Assembly: GCA_021399435.1 (NCBI GenBank)
Contig: JAJTUP010000100.1
Span: forward strand, 124,001 to 188,000
Direction: 5' to 3'
Length of the DNA: 64,000 nucleotides
Source of the DNA: Diaporthe sp. PMI_573
Lineage: Eukaryota > Ascomycota > Sordariomycetes > Diaporthales > Diaporthaceae
The notes below the pieces were generated by a model that had not been told where the DNA came from, searched no databases, and worked only from the letters and a program-made list of their open reading frames with translations. Of the stretch, positions 36,663-47,175 are shown one piece after another. The first letter of the stretch is position 1; each line of letters starts with the position of its first letter. The translations under genes and the position numbers were made by a program.

Positions 36663-38109
36663 GCTGACTTGTATCGCCCGCGCGAGTGTTCGGTCAAAAT
36701 CTACTACACCAACGCGTAGATATTTTCCGCGTTATTGAACGATCTGCAGTTGGTAAGACGCCATATCGCATAAGACAGACGTTTGGATGCGAACTTATGT
36801 TTGAATCGGCCGTGGACGTTCCCATATTAGCAACGTAGGACGCCAGGTTACATAGAATTGATTGAAATGAGAAACATCGCAGAATGAGACTATGGGGTAA
36901 TATGCTAAGATCTGGCAATATTGAATGTTGAGAAGTACCATTGTGCGGTCAGCGGTAGGATTGTGTCCCAAGGGACAATACCAAAGATCAACAAGAGTTG
37001 CACGGATGCGGCGCCACCCGACTAGCAGGCCGTACTGCAGAACATCTTCCCACCGAAAGCTGCTCCCGCTTGCCTGTAGCAGCTCCTACCAACTCTCAGA
37101 AAGTTACATAATGGCCCGGTCTGCATTGGAAGCATTGATTGAACAGACGGGGCTCGCAAAAACGAGGGCTATGCCCCTTAGAAGCGGTCACCAGGGCCAC
37201 CAGATGCCTTTGTGAGAGTTGACTATAAGTAAGTGGTGGTTTCCGTTTTAATCTGTGTACATACGCTTCTTAAAGCAGTATGTAGGCGGTCCCTTTATTT
37301 CCTATTTGAATACTTATAAACAGCTATTTGTAGGTAATATTAAAGCTACCTATATAGCTAGTAGTATAGCTTATGTACTACTGCATTTGACCTGTATGTA
37401 CTAGGTGTGGGTGGGCTGGACGATGACTGCGCCTTTATTAAGCAGGTAAATGCTTATAGGGGCAGGTATGCTGAACCCCAATTTACTCGGCAACCATCCA
37501 ACGACTCCTCCCCCCCCCCACCTCGCCCAAAGTCGAAGCTCTGAGCCTCTGCCGATCCCAAGCACCTGGATTCTGCCTGCAGTCCCGTCCACGCCCCAAA
37601 GCCAAGATTACTATCAGGAACATACCACGCCTGCAAACGCCTGCAAACGCCTTTCTTCAGCACACCGCGTGGAAAGCCCTCCAACAAGGGTAGAACGCTG
37701 TCTTGATACCTCTGCCTGGCATTCTTGGGTCTGCAGGCTGTAATTGTGCCCGACATTTCGTGCCGTCGCAGCCGACAAAGCCATGGCGTCACTTCTGCCT
37801 CTGCTTTATGACCTACTACCCATAATCATGCCGTCAGAAGTCCGGATTTCCCATCAAAAGGACCTGATACCTATTCCCGAGCAGGCCGAGGGGCCTCCGT
37901 ATCACCAGACACAGCGTACCGTCGCTCAAGCCGATCCGAGGCCGCAGCACGCTCAGCGCCAGGCTGTACTGAGCACCACTGATGATGATGTAGCTGGCTT
38001 TCAAGTGGGGTCGGATCAGGGAAGGGTTTCCTGCGAGCCGATACAACTGCTTGATCGTGAAGAGAACTCGGCTGTTCAGCCCAAACCAGGGCCTTGCCAT
38101 CCGAAGCCG
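36663..38109. other. Divergent intergenic region between the Ste6-like and cupin genes
   Basis: It contains copy 2 of the dispersed repeat (37229-37297), a RIP-like AT-rich patch (37300-37400), a 10-base C run near 37510, and a CCTGCAAACG duplication near 37630. The cupin frame stays open upstream of its chosen start to about 37744. Confidence 0.4.
37229..37297 (+). repeat. About 70-bp dispersed repeat, copy 2
   Basis: Direct repeat of 31309-31375, roughly four-fifths identical by eye. Confidence 0.75.
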
Positions 38110-38768
38110 ATGGCACAGGCCAGCGGTCCAAGGGTATTCCGCAGAGACGCAATGGTGGGCGTCACCGACAGGATGTGTGCAACAGGTCAGTCCGCGCCCT
38201 GTATCTTCTGGCCGTTGTCAGCTTGACTGGCCAATTTCTTTTCCTGTGCGTGCTTGACCTCTTCTTTGGCTCTCCTTCTCGGCGTGTGCTTCGCATTCAA
38301 ACTCGTAGTTGGGAATCTATAACAGAAGCTCTTGCAATAGTCCTGACAGTGGAGCCGAGATCTGCCTCCGCGGTGCATCACCACGGCGAGCAAGGTGAGC
38401 ATGGACCTTGCCTCCGATCGTTTCCAGGCCTGCGACCCTAATTATTTACTTTATTTCTCTTAGACACTATAGTCTACGCCACCAGAGGTAACGGGGTCCT
38501 TCTCACTAGTCCTACTGTGGACCCTATCAGGGCCATCAGAGCAGATATCAAGGGCGAGGCACCCACTCGTGACGAAGAGCAGCCTCGGCGACACGAACTT
38601 TCCCCCGGCGATTTCGCCTTCATACCTCCGTGGACGGAGCATCAAGTCGTCAATGAGGCTGATGAGGGCGATATCGTCTGGGTTTTGGTTCAGAGTGGGG
38701 GTGAGCGAGTACAGGTCGACCTGACGGGCTGGGGTGGTGAAACGGTCCCGCGCCGGTCAGTTCGATGA
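38110..38768 (+). CDS. Small single-domain cupin (RmlC-like) protein (about 144 aa)
   Basis: Three exons in phase: 38110-38185, 38341-38394, 38464-38768 (435 bp). The join restores a continuous cupin. The metal-site first motif is SAVHHHGEQDTIVY (two to three His plus a Glu), and the second is a PGDFAFIPPWTEHQVVNE stretch supplying the last His. The N-terminal RRDAMVGVTDRMCAT block is typical of short fungal and bacterial cupins of this sort. The reaction is unknown; such proteins include dioxygenases, isomerases and binding proteins. No signal peptide is visible. The frame remains open about 120 codons upstream, so the start could lie further left. I chose the ATG that begins the conserved region. 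Confidence 0.78.
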
Positions 38769-39427
38769 CGAGTAAGGTATATATATACAACCTCACAGTA
38801 ACTGAAGGCTGCCCCTGGGGAGGCAGGTGGTTGGCCTATAGGAGGTCATCCTAAACGAGGCTATCCAGAAGGGCGGTATGGCCATAGTGGTTGCTCCTAT
38901 AGAAGAATTTATCGTCGGCGGGTAATTGATTCGCCCCGTACGAGATGATCTATAAGAGGCTATATAGTGAGGGTTTGCCCTGCTTGGGATCCCCGCAAGT
39001 TGCAGGTTTATGATCTTCTACACCGTACCTGGCCAACCCGGGCAGCCGGGGGGGGGAGGAGGGGGAAATGAGCTACACAATAAGTGGAAATGAGAGTGCG
39101 TGCTTGGTGGCACTTATCCTGATGGGGTTGTGGTTCCCGGGCTAGCTGCTGTCCCCACGAGCGGGACAAAACCCCACTGCTGCTGCTGCACAGTATATCG
39201 CAGGCGGGGAAGGTTGCTCTCTCGCAGTACAAGTGCCGGCCAACAGACCCGGAAAGATGGGGTCGATGGAGGGAACTTGACTCGGAAAGTCGACCGTCAT
39301 ACTGGGGGCGTCAACCTCTGCGGGCTTGTGTATAAGATGGAGGCTTCAGCGCCTGCTGTTTTGTCCGAGGCGGCCTGCTCCTGTCCCCGACTGCCTTTCA
39401 AGCCGTGAAACACCACCGCAAACCAAG
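38769..39427. other. Intergenic region with inverted minisatellite and TATA box
   Basis: It contains a degenerate 15-bp array (38839-38928) and a G-rich run near 39048. A TATAAGA lies at 39331, 97 bp before the tannase-family start, and probably is its promoter element. Confidence 0.5.
38839..38928 (-). repeat. Degenerate 15-bp minisatellite, array 2 (inverted)
   Basis: Six consecutive 15-bp units of form TAGGAGGnTATCCnA are the reverse complement of the unit in arrays 1 and 3. Degeneracy is high in the last two units. Confidence 0.6.
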
Positions 39428-41056
39428 ATGCGGCCGCCCGGTTTATACCACGCAGCCAGCGCGTGCGCCCTCTTGTGGCAAGGCATCGAGGCGACAGCGG
39501 CGTCATGCTCGATCGAGACCTTGCAGGCTGCCTTGCCTTCAGACGCCAGCGTTCTCGTGGCCCAGCACGTTGCTGGTGGTGGCTCTTTCGGCGAGGGTGC
39601 AGCAGACATTCCATATCCCACGAACCCCACCAACCTGCCTGAGACCTGTGCTGTCATCGTCAATGTGACAACCTCCGAGTCGTCGAGTTTCCGCTTCAGC
39701 GTGTTCTTGCCCACCGAGTGGAACGGGCGCTTCCTGCAGGTTGGCAACGGCGGCTTTGCTGGCGGCATCAACTTTCTAGACATGGGCGCCGGCGTACGTT
39801 ACGGCTTCGCCGTGGCCTCCACCGACACTGGGCATAACTCGAGTACTTCGGACCTGACCTGGGCACTGCGCCAGCCCGAGAAGCGGTTGGACTTCGGCTA
39901 CCGTGCCATCCACGGTTCTGTGGTGCTCGGGAAAGCCCTGACGGAGGCATTCTACGGCCGGGGGATATTGTTTTCGTACTACTCTGGTGCTTCGACTGGA
40001 GGTAGGCAGGGGCTACGAGAAGCGCAGTACGATCCCGAGTCCTTCGACGGGCTGCTGATCGGAGCACCTGCGTGGTGGACCAGCCATCTTCAGCCTTGGA
40101 CAACCAAACTGGGCTCTTGCAACCTGCCCACCGACGCGGCCGCACACATACCGCCCTCACTCTTCAAGGCGATCGGCGCTGAGGCCATCCGGCAGTGCGA
40201 CTCCCTGGACGGGGTGCAGGACGGTATCATCAGCTCGCCAGAGCTATGTGAGTTCGACACGGACGCCCTGCTGTGCGGTTCCGCCCCCGCGAACGCCTCG
40301 GCGTGTCTGACAGGGGCTCAGCTAGCCACCCTGAACAGCATCTACTCGGACTACCATTCAGAGGGACGGTTTGCATTCCCGGGCTTGGAGGTCGGCTCCG
40401 AGGCGCAATGGAATGTATTGCTCGGGGGGTCCTCGCCCAACCCGCTGGGGGACGGTTATATGCAGTCCTTCTTGCTGGACGACCCGAGCTGGACATGGAG
40501 GCAGTATGACGACGCCATCATCTGGCAGTCGGACGCTGAAGACCCGGGCAACTGCACAGCCGACCACTACGAGGCCATGGGGGCGGTGATGGAGATGGGC
40601 AGCAAGATCGTCATGTTCCATGGCATGTCGGACGCGTTGATCTCGACAAGATCCTCCAACGTGCTGTACGGCCGCGTGGCAGAGGCCCTGGGAGGATACG
40701 ACCAGCTGCAGAGCTGGTTCCGGTATTTTGTAGTGCCGGGGCTGCAGCACGTCACGGGGACGTCAAACGACGCTCCGTGGTATTTCGCTGGACCAAACAG
40801 CGCAGCACGCCTAGGCACCGATATCTTCTCCACACCAGGCTTTTCAGACCCGGAGCATGACGCACTCATGGCCTTGATGAGGTGGGTCGAGGAGGGTGTC
40901 GCGGTAGACCAGATCATTGCAACCACATGGCAGAACTCGACGGACCCGGCCTCGGGCGTCTTGAGGCAGAGGCCGTTGTGCCCCTTTCCCAAAAAGGCTG
41001 CCTATGATGGAAAAGGAGACGTGGACGACGCAGCTAGCTGGAGCTGCTCGGGGTGA
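39428..41056 (+). CDS. Secreted tannase / feruloyl esterase family protein (542 aa), lacking both motif cysteines
   Basis: This is an intronless frame. I start at 39428 because MRPPGLYHAASACALLWQG followed by AAS looks like a signal peptide; the frame itself opens at 39326. It belongs to the tannase/FaeB family, which cleaves ester bonds of gallic or hydroxycinnamic acids from plant polymers outside the cell. The nucleophile Ser189 sits in YYSGASTGGRQGL, Asp402 in FHGMSDALIS and His441 in PGLQHVTG. These correspond to the family's Ser-Asp-His triad. The usual CS-D-HC arrangement has Cys before the Ser and after the His; here they are Ala188 and Val442. Several Asn-X-Ser/Thr sites fit secretion. 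It could be an active esterase of a divergent branch; the substrate is unknown. Confidence 0.88.
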   Translation: MRPPGLYHAASACALLWQGIEATAASCSIETLQAALPSDASVLVAQHVAGGGSFGEGAADIPYPTNPTNLPETCAVIVNVTTSESSSFRFSVFLPTEWNGRFLQVGNGGFAGGINFLDMGAGVRYGFAVASTDTGHNSSTSDLTWALRQPEKRLDFGYRAIHGSVVLGKALTEAFYGRGILFSYYSGASTGGRQGLREAQYDPESFDGLLIGAPAWWTSHLQPWTTKLGSCNLPTDAAAHIPPSLFKAIGAEAIRQCDSLDGVQDGIISSPELCEFDTDALLCGSAPANASACLTGAQLATLNSIYSDYHSEGRFAFPGLEVGSEAQWNVLLGGSSPNPLGDGYMQSFLLDDPSWTWRQYDDAIIWQSDAEDPGNCTADHYEAMGAVMEMGSKIVMFHGMSDALISTRSSNVLYGRVAEALGGYDQLQSWFRYFVVPGLQHVTGTSNDAPWYFAGPNSAARLGTDIFSTPGFSDPEHDALMALMRWVEEGVAVDQIIATTWQNSTDPASGVLRQRPLCPFPKKAAYDGKGDVDDAASWSCSG

Positions 41057-41700
41057 GGGCATACGCTGCTTGTAGAGAGGAGCCCATGGGAGTGAATACA
41101 CGTGTTGGATATGATTATCGATAATATAACACACACGAATTGAAAACTGTGTGCCCTATTTTCTCCTCTGGTGGAAATCCACCATCGGAGGCGTCGGGCA
41201 ACTCATGTGTTGGCTCTCAAATTCCCCCCCCGCCCCCCTCCCCCCTCCCTGGAAAAGGGGGGGGGCTGACCAACCTGACTGTATCATATCGCAAGGCGGA
41301 AGGCGGCCACACGACTCTGAGGCACCTCGACAAGGTCCGAAAGGGTCGACGCAGCAAAGCTGAAGCTTACGGGTTTCAAGGTAAAGCTTCCTCTGCCCCA
41401 GGTTGCTGGTTAGGTCAGCTTTTATAATTAGAGATTTCCTTTTTCGGACGTGAGACCATCAGCTTACGATATTGCCGTGGAGCAACGTTTGGCTTCCTTC
41501 AAGACTGAGTTACATGTTTGTTCCAGTCTCGATATACATCGACGCCCGTCGTTTTACCCCTGCTCAAGGTAGACCAGGCATCCGTGTTTAAATAGCCATT
41601 CGTTTTCTCTAGAGGAGAGCAGAGCCACGACCTGTCTTGTCATTTCCGACCTCACCAAAGTCTTTTACCAGTATTTACGCGCCCACAAACGCCAGGGAAG
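41057..41700. other. Intergenic region with homopolymer hairpin
   Basis: A C-rich run at 41225-41250 faces a G run at 41258-41268 and could form a hairpin or G-quadruplex. No gene was recognised. Confidence 0.4.
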
Positions 41701-42254
41701 ATGTCATCCACTTGGCAAGAAAGCCTGATGGGCTGCTGCAGCCCCTTCGGCCTCTGTTGCGAGGGTTTTTGGTGCCCCTGTATTGTCCTGGGCCGCACGA
41801 CACACCGCCTCAAGCACAACGGAGACATGCAAAAGTACAACTGCTGCAATGCTGACTGTGGTGTCCTCTGTGCCCTGCACGCATTCGGTGGCTGGGGCTG
41901 GGTGTAGGTCTCCCATCACCGTGAGCCCGAACAACGCTCACATGTTCGTATAGGTTGCAGTGCATCCGGCGTGGTGAGATTCGCGAGAAGTATCACATGG
42001 AGAAAAACTGTTGTGGTGACTGCATGGTCTCGCTGTGCTGTCATTGTTGCGCCGTAGTCCGTAAGTAGGATTTCCCTTCCTTTGGTACATGTAGCGAGTG
42101 ACTGACGCGTAGTAGAGCAGGAGAAGGAGGTCAAGGCTCGGACTTCAGGCGTGGTGAGCAGCAAACACCTTTTTGATACGTATGCGATTGAATTGACTGA
42201 CAACTCCTGCAGGACACGGCAGGGTATCAACAGCAGGCGGGCATGAGGGTATAG
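41701..42254 (+). CDS. PLAC8 family cysteine-rich protein (129 aa)
   Basis: Four exons in phase: 41701-41903, 41954-42060, 42116-42153, 42213-42254 (390 bp). The protein has the PLAC8 signature CC-x4-CPC (CCEGFWCPC) near residue 20, followed by a second Cys-rich segment CCGDCMVSLCCHCCAVV near residue 90. It ends with a short Gln-rich tail GYQQQAGM, as many fungal members do. Family members are small membrane-associated proteins linked to cadmium resistance, cell size or ion transport in plants and fungi. The role here is unknown. The introns are very short (50-59 bp), at the low end for these fungi. Confidence 0.88.
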
Positions 42255-42941
42255 GGCTCGGCGGCAAGGCCTCCTCCACTACAGAATAATAGCATGAACT
42301 CCCACGGTATGGTCTCCAATAGGAAAACCGACCATAGGCCACTTTGAGGGTGTGAGATATGGAAAGCTGGAGGCAATGCTCTGAGGGAGATTTCCCTGTT
42401 GGGGTTTATCCAATAGCAGGTTTTCTTACGGCAGTTTCTGCTAGGTGCTCTATAACTCCGAGGGCAGTTAGACTACCTAATGTATACACGTTGGGGAGGC
42501 AGGATACCTTCCTATTAGGATACTCTTCTATGGGATACCCTCCTATGTTATACCCTCCTATGTGATACCCTCCTATGGGATACCCTCCTATGGGATACCC
42601 TCCTATGTAGTACCCTCTTATGGGCATGCCCATAAAACAGTCTGCTATGTTATACCCTCCTGTGGGGTATAGAGATAAACAGGTAGATAACTAGGTATCT
42701 AGGTAGTGATCAAGCCACAGGGAGCTCTATAGTAGCGTGTTGCGACTTTTGAAGACCTGCCGCTGACTCAGCCAGGCGGGCTGGTCCCGTGAGTCCGCGA
42801 CGAACCTCGCGCCAAACCGGGAATCAAGTGACCCCCCAACGACGCGTCCATCTGCTGCAGGACACTTGCCACAGATCCACCCACCTACGCCATGAAAGCG
42901 AACATGCTCGTGCTCGCCTTCAGACGAAGCCCCTGCCCCAA
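42255..42941. other. Intergenic region with 15-bp minisatellite
   Basis: It is dominated by the minisatellite at 42500-42677 with more degenerate units to its left from about 42300. Upstream region of the polymerase kappa gene. Confidence 0.5.
42500..42677 (+). repeat. 15-bp minisatellite, array 3
   Basis: About ten units of consensus TGGGATACCCTCCTA, seven of them nearly identical (42516-42620), then a short interruption and one more unit. As 15 bp is five codons, an antisense frame reads Gly-Gly-Tyr-Pro-Ile repeats, but that frame is not a credible gene. Confidence 0.9.
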
Positions 42942-45182
42942 ATGGACCAACATCGCCCTTCGCCCAGTACGACGGATGCGGTGACGTCCCTGCCCCAGCC
43001 CGGTGACAACGAGGCCCGGGACAGTCCGGCCCCGCAGCAACCTGCCTCCCAGCATGCCTCCTTGAAATATTCCCTCCTTGGGCCGTCATTGACAAAGGCC
43101 GGCCAGGACTCCGTCGACCAGAGGAAGGTGGGCATAACATGTCTTGAGGCGCTCTCGTGCCTGAAAGCTGCAGCTGTGACTGACGCGCCTCCTGCGGCCG
43201 CCTCCGTTGGCAGGTCTCTGAGATCATATACAGCGCCTCCAAGGGCTCCAAATATTTCAATCGCGAAGAGGAAAGAGACAGGATCCTTACGGTGAAGATC
43301 GATCGAATCCTCGACAAGAAGCACCGCCTCGAGAAGCTTGACTTGTCGCGCGAGCTGCGCAAGGCCGACACTCTCATTGCTGGGCTCGAGCTTTCCCGCG
43401 ACCTCACCCAGAACATGGTCCATCTTGACTGCGACGCCTTCTATGCCGCTGTCGAACAGCTCGATCGGCCCGAATTGAAAGACCTGCCATTCGCCGTCGG
43501 CGGTGGCGTTCTCACGACATGCAACTATGTTGCAAGGCAATTCGGATGTCGCTCGGGCATGGCCGGTTTCGTAGCAAAGAGGCTGTGCCCTGATCTTATC
43601 TGCCTCCCACTCAACTTCGACAAGTATACCGCCAAGGCGAACGAGGTGCGTGAGGTCATCGCCGAATACGACCCGCGTTTCGAGAGCGCGAGCATCGATG
43701 AGGCCTACCTGAACATCACAGAATACTGCCGGGACCACAACATGTCCCCCGAAGATGCCGTGGCCCAGCTGCGGCGGCAGGTGCATTTGAAGACGGGCAT
43801 CACGGTTTCTGCAGGGATCGCTGCCAACGCGAAGCTTGCCAAGATCTGTTCCAACATGAACAAACCTAATGGGCAGTTCGTGCTTCCCAACGACCGTGTC
43901 GCCATCATGGCATTTATGCGGGATTTGCCCTGTCGCAAAGTAAACGGGATCGGCAGAGTGTGGGAACGAGAACTCAAGGCTATCGGATTACAGACATGTG
44001 GCGATATATACGGCCAGAGACAATTCCTCAGCCCGCTGTTCGGAGAAAAGGCCTTCGAGTTCCTCATACACTGCCACTTGGGGCTCGGTCGCACAGACAT
44101 CCAGCCTGCAGAGGAGTACGAGCGGAAATCTGTCGGGACAGAAAGCACATTCCACGACATGTCTGATCCGAAGCAGCTGAGGGAAAAGCTTCGCTGGACC
44201 GCACAGGAGCTGGAGAAGGAGTAAGCAAGTTCCACACAGTCTTGGCCGTTTCAGGCACACACCCGCTCCCTTTCACGAGAGTCTACACCAGTGGGATAAA
44301 GTCTCATGGGACAATCTGACTGTACCCGTGGCTTTTGTTTTAAAGCTACTTGCCAAGCCGTACGGTTCAAGACAAGGCTCTATGGAAAATGGTGTCCCGC
44401 TTATCTCTGCTTCTCCTCTGGGCTTTGTTCTGGAAGATCCGATCGCTAACTCTGAATGGTACAGTATGCGAAGGGCGGAGTGCAAGGGAAGAACGTTGGT
44501 TTTGAAAATCAAACTGCACACGTATGAGGTCTATACCAGGCAAACTGTACTCCCGAGAGCCATGAATCTCTCGGAAGACCTGTTCAACCATGCTGTACCC
44601 ATACTTGCTAAACTGGAACAGGATATGGTAGGCATGAAGATCAGGCTAATGGGACTGCGCTGTACTCACCTTGTTAGCACCAAGAGGCCAGACACAACGG
44701 TATTCTTTGGGCTCAAGCCTAGGAGCGGAGCAACAAACGACGAGCCTGGCAAGGTGTTGCGGACAACCCCTCAGGTCGATGATGACCATGTGAGGGGCAT
44801 GGTGCCCGATGAGTTATCTGTACAGGATGACTACGATGCGGTCACTGCGGACGGCGGCAACCGGAGTCCTCGTCGAAGGCATGGCAAGGAGATCCTGCCC
44901 AACCCGGCCCCGGCCAACAATCCCCATCAAACGCCAGACGACTGGTGGGAATGTCCAATTTGCAGTCGACCACAGCCCGCTGATGAGAGACAATTCAATA
45001 CTCACATCGACGCATGCCTATCGCGGCAGGCAATCCGAGATGCTGTTCAACAAGAGCAGCAAGCACCTTGGAGCCGGAGTCTGACACCGGAGCCAAAGTG
45101 GCCGAGAACGGGCCCAGAAAAAAAAAGGAGCCGGCAAGGGGCGGATCAGGATCCCAAGCAAAAGAGGCTGTGTTTCGGATAA
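42942..45182 (+). CDS. POLK: DNA polymerase kappa (DinB-type Y-family translesion polymerase, 636 aa)
   Basis: Three exons in phase: 42942-43127, 43214-44220, 44465-45182 (1911 bp). Pol kappa's N-clasp (EIIYSASKGSKYFNREE) precedes the palm. Catalytic acidic residues are Asp134 and Asp136 in HLDCDAFYAAVE and Asp224-Glu225 in SASIDEAYLN. The thumb has a helix-hairpin-helix-like KVNGIGRVWERELKAIG. The little finger includes GRTLVLKIKLHTYEVYTRQ and RLMGLRCTHLVS. Near residues 559-587 a CPICSR...HIDACL sequence is a Rad18-type UBZ zinc finger that would bind ubiquitinated PCNA. The tail is basic (nuclear localisation likely). It bypasses minor-groove DNA lesions. All catalytic residues are present. 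The 244-bp second intron contains an open stretch, but the family alignment across ELEKD-MRRAECKGRT requires its removal. Confidence 0.93.
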
Positions 45183-45842
45183 GGGAACCGCTGACGAGGG
45201 ATACTTTCTACGATGGGCGGGAGCCGTTATCACGCCGGCACTGTTTGTTTTCTGGAGTTGCGCCGTGTTCGCATTCTACCTACCTTGGTAGGCATCTATG
45301 CTGTGGCCGCGTAGCGGGCACCCGAGCACAGCTCGTACTACCTGGGTATTCACCATAGTCTAGGAGGCACCACAAATGTGTACGTATATATTGATGCTGC
45401 TATCAAGATGCTTTGGGCCCAGACCGTGCGATGTAATACATCATGACATGGTTTTGTGCAGGGTGATGCTCCGTGCGTGACGAAAGGCAGTGTCGTCAAG
45501 GGGATGGCCCTCCACTGCCACCTGACCGAATCGAAGACCCGGAATCCATCGCACACGAGGTGTCCCTACACTTGTCCCGCGCGAGAACGTGCTACCGTGT
45601 GATGCACTCGTATGCCGCACAGGTCCTGATGCTACCATCGATGTTGTCATCTAGTGTCGTACAGTGTGAAGAGAAGAGCATGAGACTTCCGAGTTGGAGA
45701 CGGCGGGGTGCAGGCCCAGGCACACTCGGGTATATAGCCGGTGGACGGCCCATCCCGTGTGTGTTCAGCTGGATCAGTCCGGACACCCCGGCTACCTCAA
45801 GATTTCCCTTATCCAGGTCATAGCCAGCAGCACACCACGGCC
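45183..45842. other. Intergenic region
   Basis: Nothing recognisable except a CCTACCTTGGTAGG palindrome near 45278. Confidence 0.4.
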
Positions 45843-46978
45843 ATGGTCAGACGAGTTCTCGTGTTCGGTGCCACGGGCAACCAAGGTATAGTTTCATCTC
45901 TGACAACCAAGGGTTCGATGCTGACAATACGCTTCTTGCGCAGGTGGTGCCGTGGCCAAACTGCTCCTTCAGCACCCAAGAGACTATCTCGTGCGAGCCG
46001 TCACTCGCGATCCGAGTTCGCACGCAGCAAGAACCCTTGCAGCGCAGGGTGCCGAGGTCGTAAAGGCTGACCTGACCAACCCATCCAGCCTCCCGCCAGC
46101 GTTTGAAGGATGCTGGGGTGTCTTTGGTGTCACCAACTTCTATGACTCAAAGATCAAAGATGACCCCAGCAGTGAGGAGCAGCAGGGCAAGAACCTGGTG
46201 GATGCGGCTGCTGCTGCGGGAACAGTCGAGTGTCTTCTCTGGTCGACCTTGCCGAGCTCCAAGCAGATATCGGCCGGCCGTTTTGTAAGTCAGATCTACG
46301 AGGGCAAGCACCACGTCGACGACTACATCCGACAGCAAAAATCCCCAGCCTGTTTCCTCTACACGGGAAACTTCTATGAAAGTGAGTACAGCTTCTTGCC
46401 GGCCTTCAAGGTGGCCAAGTGGCTTAATTACTCTCTCACAGACATGATTTTGAGGTCGCATATGCGTTACGACCCCGCCATCTCGGACACTGTAGAGTTT
46501 CAGCAGCCCATTGTCGAAGCGGACACACAACTTGCTATGCTCTTCGTAGAGAAGGACCTGTCGGCCATCGCAAAGGCGGTGTTCGACCAGTGGGACTCCA
46601 AGAAAGACGAGCTGACTCACGTAAGCCTCAACTCTTCTCCTTTTACGGATCCCCGTCTCTCATGTTTTGGCTCCATAGCAGGTGACCAACACGTACTAGA
46701 CATATCTGTACTGCTGTAATGCAAGAGTCTCCCCGAACGAGATCATAGCTTGTGTCAAGAGGGTTACCGGGAAGCCTACAATCTACAAGAGGCTGGAATC
46801 AACAGGGTGGAAAGACAGAGATGTCATGTTCCAACTGTACAATGAATGTGGCATGTATAACGGTACGGAAATCCCGGACCGGACTGTCCTGGCCCTCGGG
46901 GTGGACCTACACGGAGTCGAGGACTTTGTGCGGAGTCGGCTACTTCCTCACCTAGGGCTGGCCGCTATGGAGGATTAA
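45843..46978 (+). CDS. NmrA-like / atypical SDR NAD(P)-binding protein (312 aa)
   Basis: Four exons in phase: 45843-45885, 45944-46381, 46442-46620, 46700-46978 (939 bp). The first exon encodes the Rossmann start and the join creates FGATGNQGGAVAKLLL, the GxxGxxG dinucleotide motif of NmrA/HSCARG proteins. Further family landmarks are RAVTRDPSS, the GVFGVTNFYD stretch, WSTLPSS, KHHVDDYIR and LYTGNFYE-NMILRSH across the second splice. The C-terminal half ends GVDLHGVEDFVRSRLLPHLGL. Relatives sense the NADP redox state and regulate transcription factors (NmrA with AreA in nitrogen control) or act as oxidoreductases. This one resembles the broader NmrA-like group rather than NmrA itself. The usual SDR YxxxK catalytic pair is not evident. 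Confidence 0.9.
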
Positions 46979-47175
46979 TCGATGCGCATGACATGTCACC
47001 ACCAGACCTATTAGTGCCGAAGGAGAAAAAAAGACTCGTAAGGGTCTCAAGAAGAAAACATTCAATCGTATGTCTCAAAACCTAATTTGACTTGGGCCTT
47101 TGGTGAGATCTGAGTAGGGAGTGGACTACGAAACTGCTAAAGCTGTAGTCTACCGCGGTCTGTCTCCCAACCAAT

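Noticed and set aside
37744..38109. N-terminal extension of the cupin frame
   Set aside because: Open by 120 codons but low-complexity and not like the N-terminus of small cupins; kept only as an alternative.
31970..41056. Secondary-metabolite cluster
   Set aside because: No synthase, terpene cyclase, P450 or methyltransferase in the window; transporters alone are not enough.
42406..42633. Antisense frame encoding Gly-Gly-Tyr-Pro-Ile repeats
   Set aside because: Produced by the 15-bp minisatellite being a multiple of three; flanks have no coding character.
42920..43786. 288-codon frame antisense to polymerase kappa
   Set aside because: Overlaps the catalytic core exons; no family resemblance.
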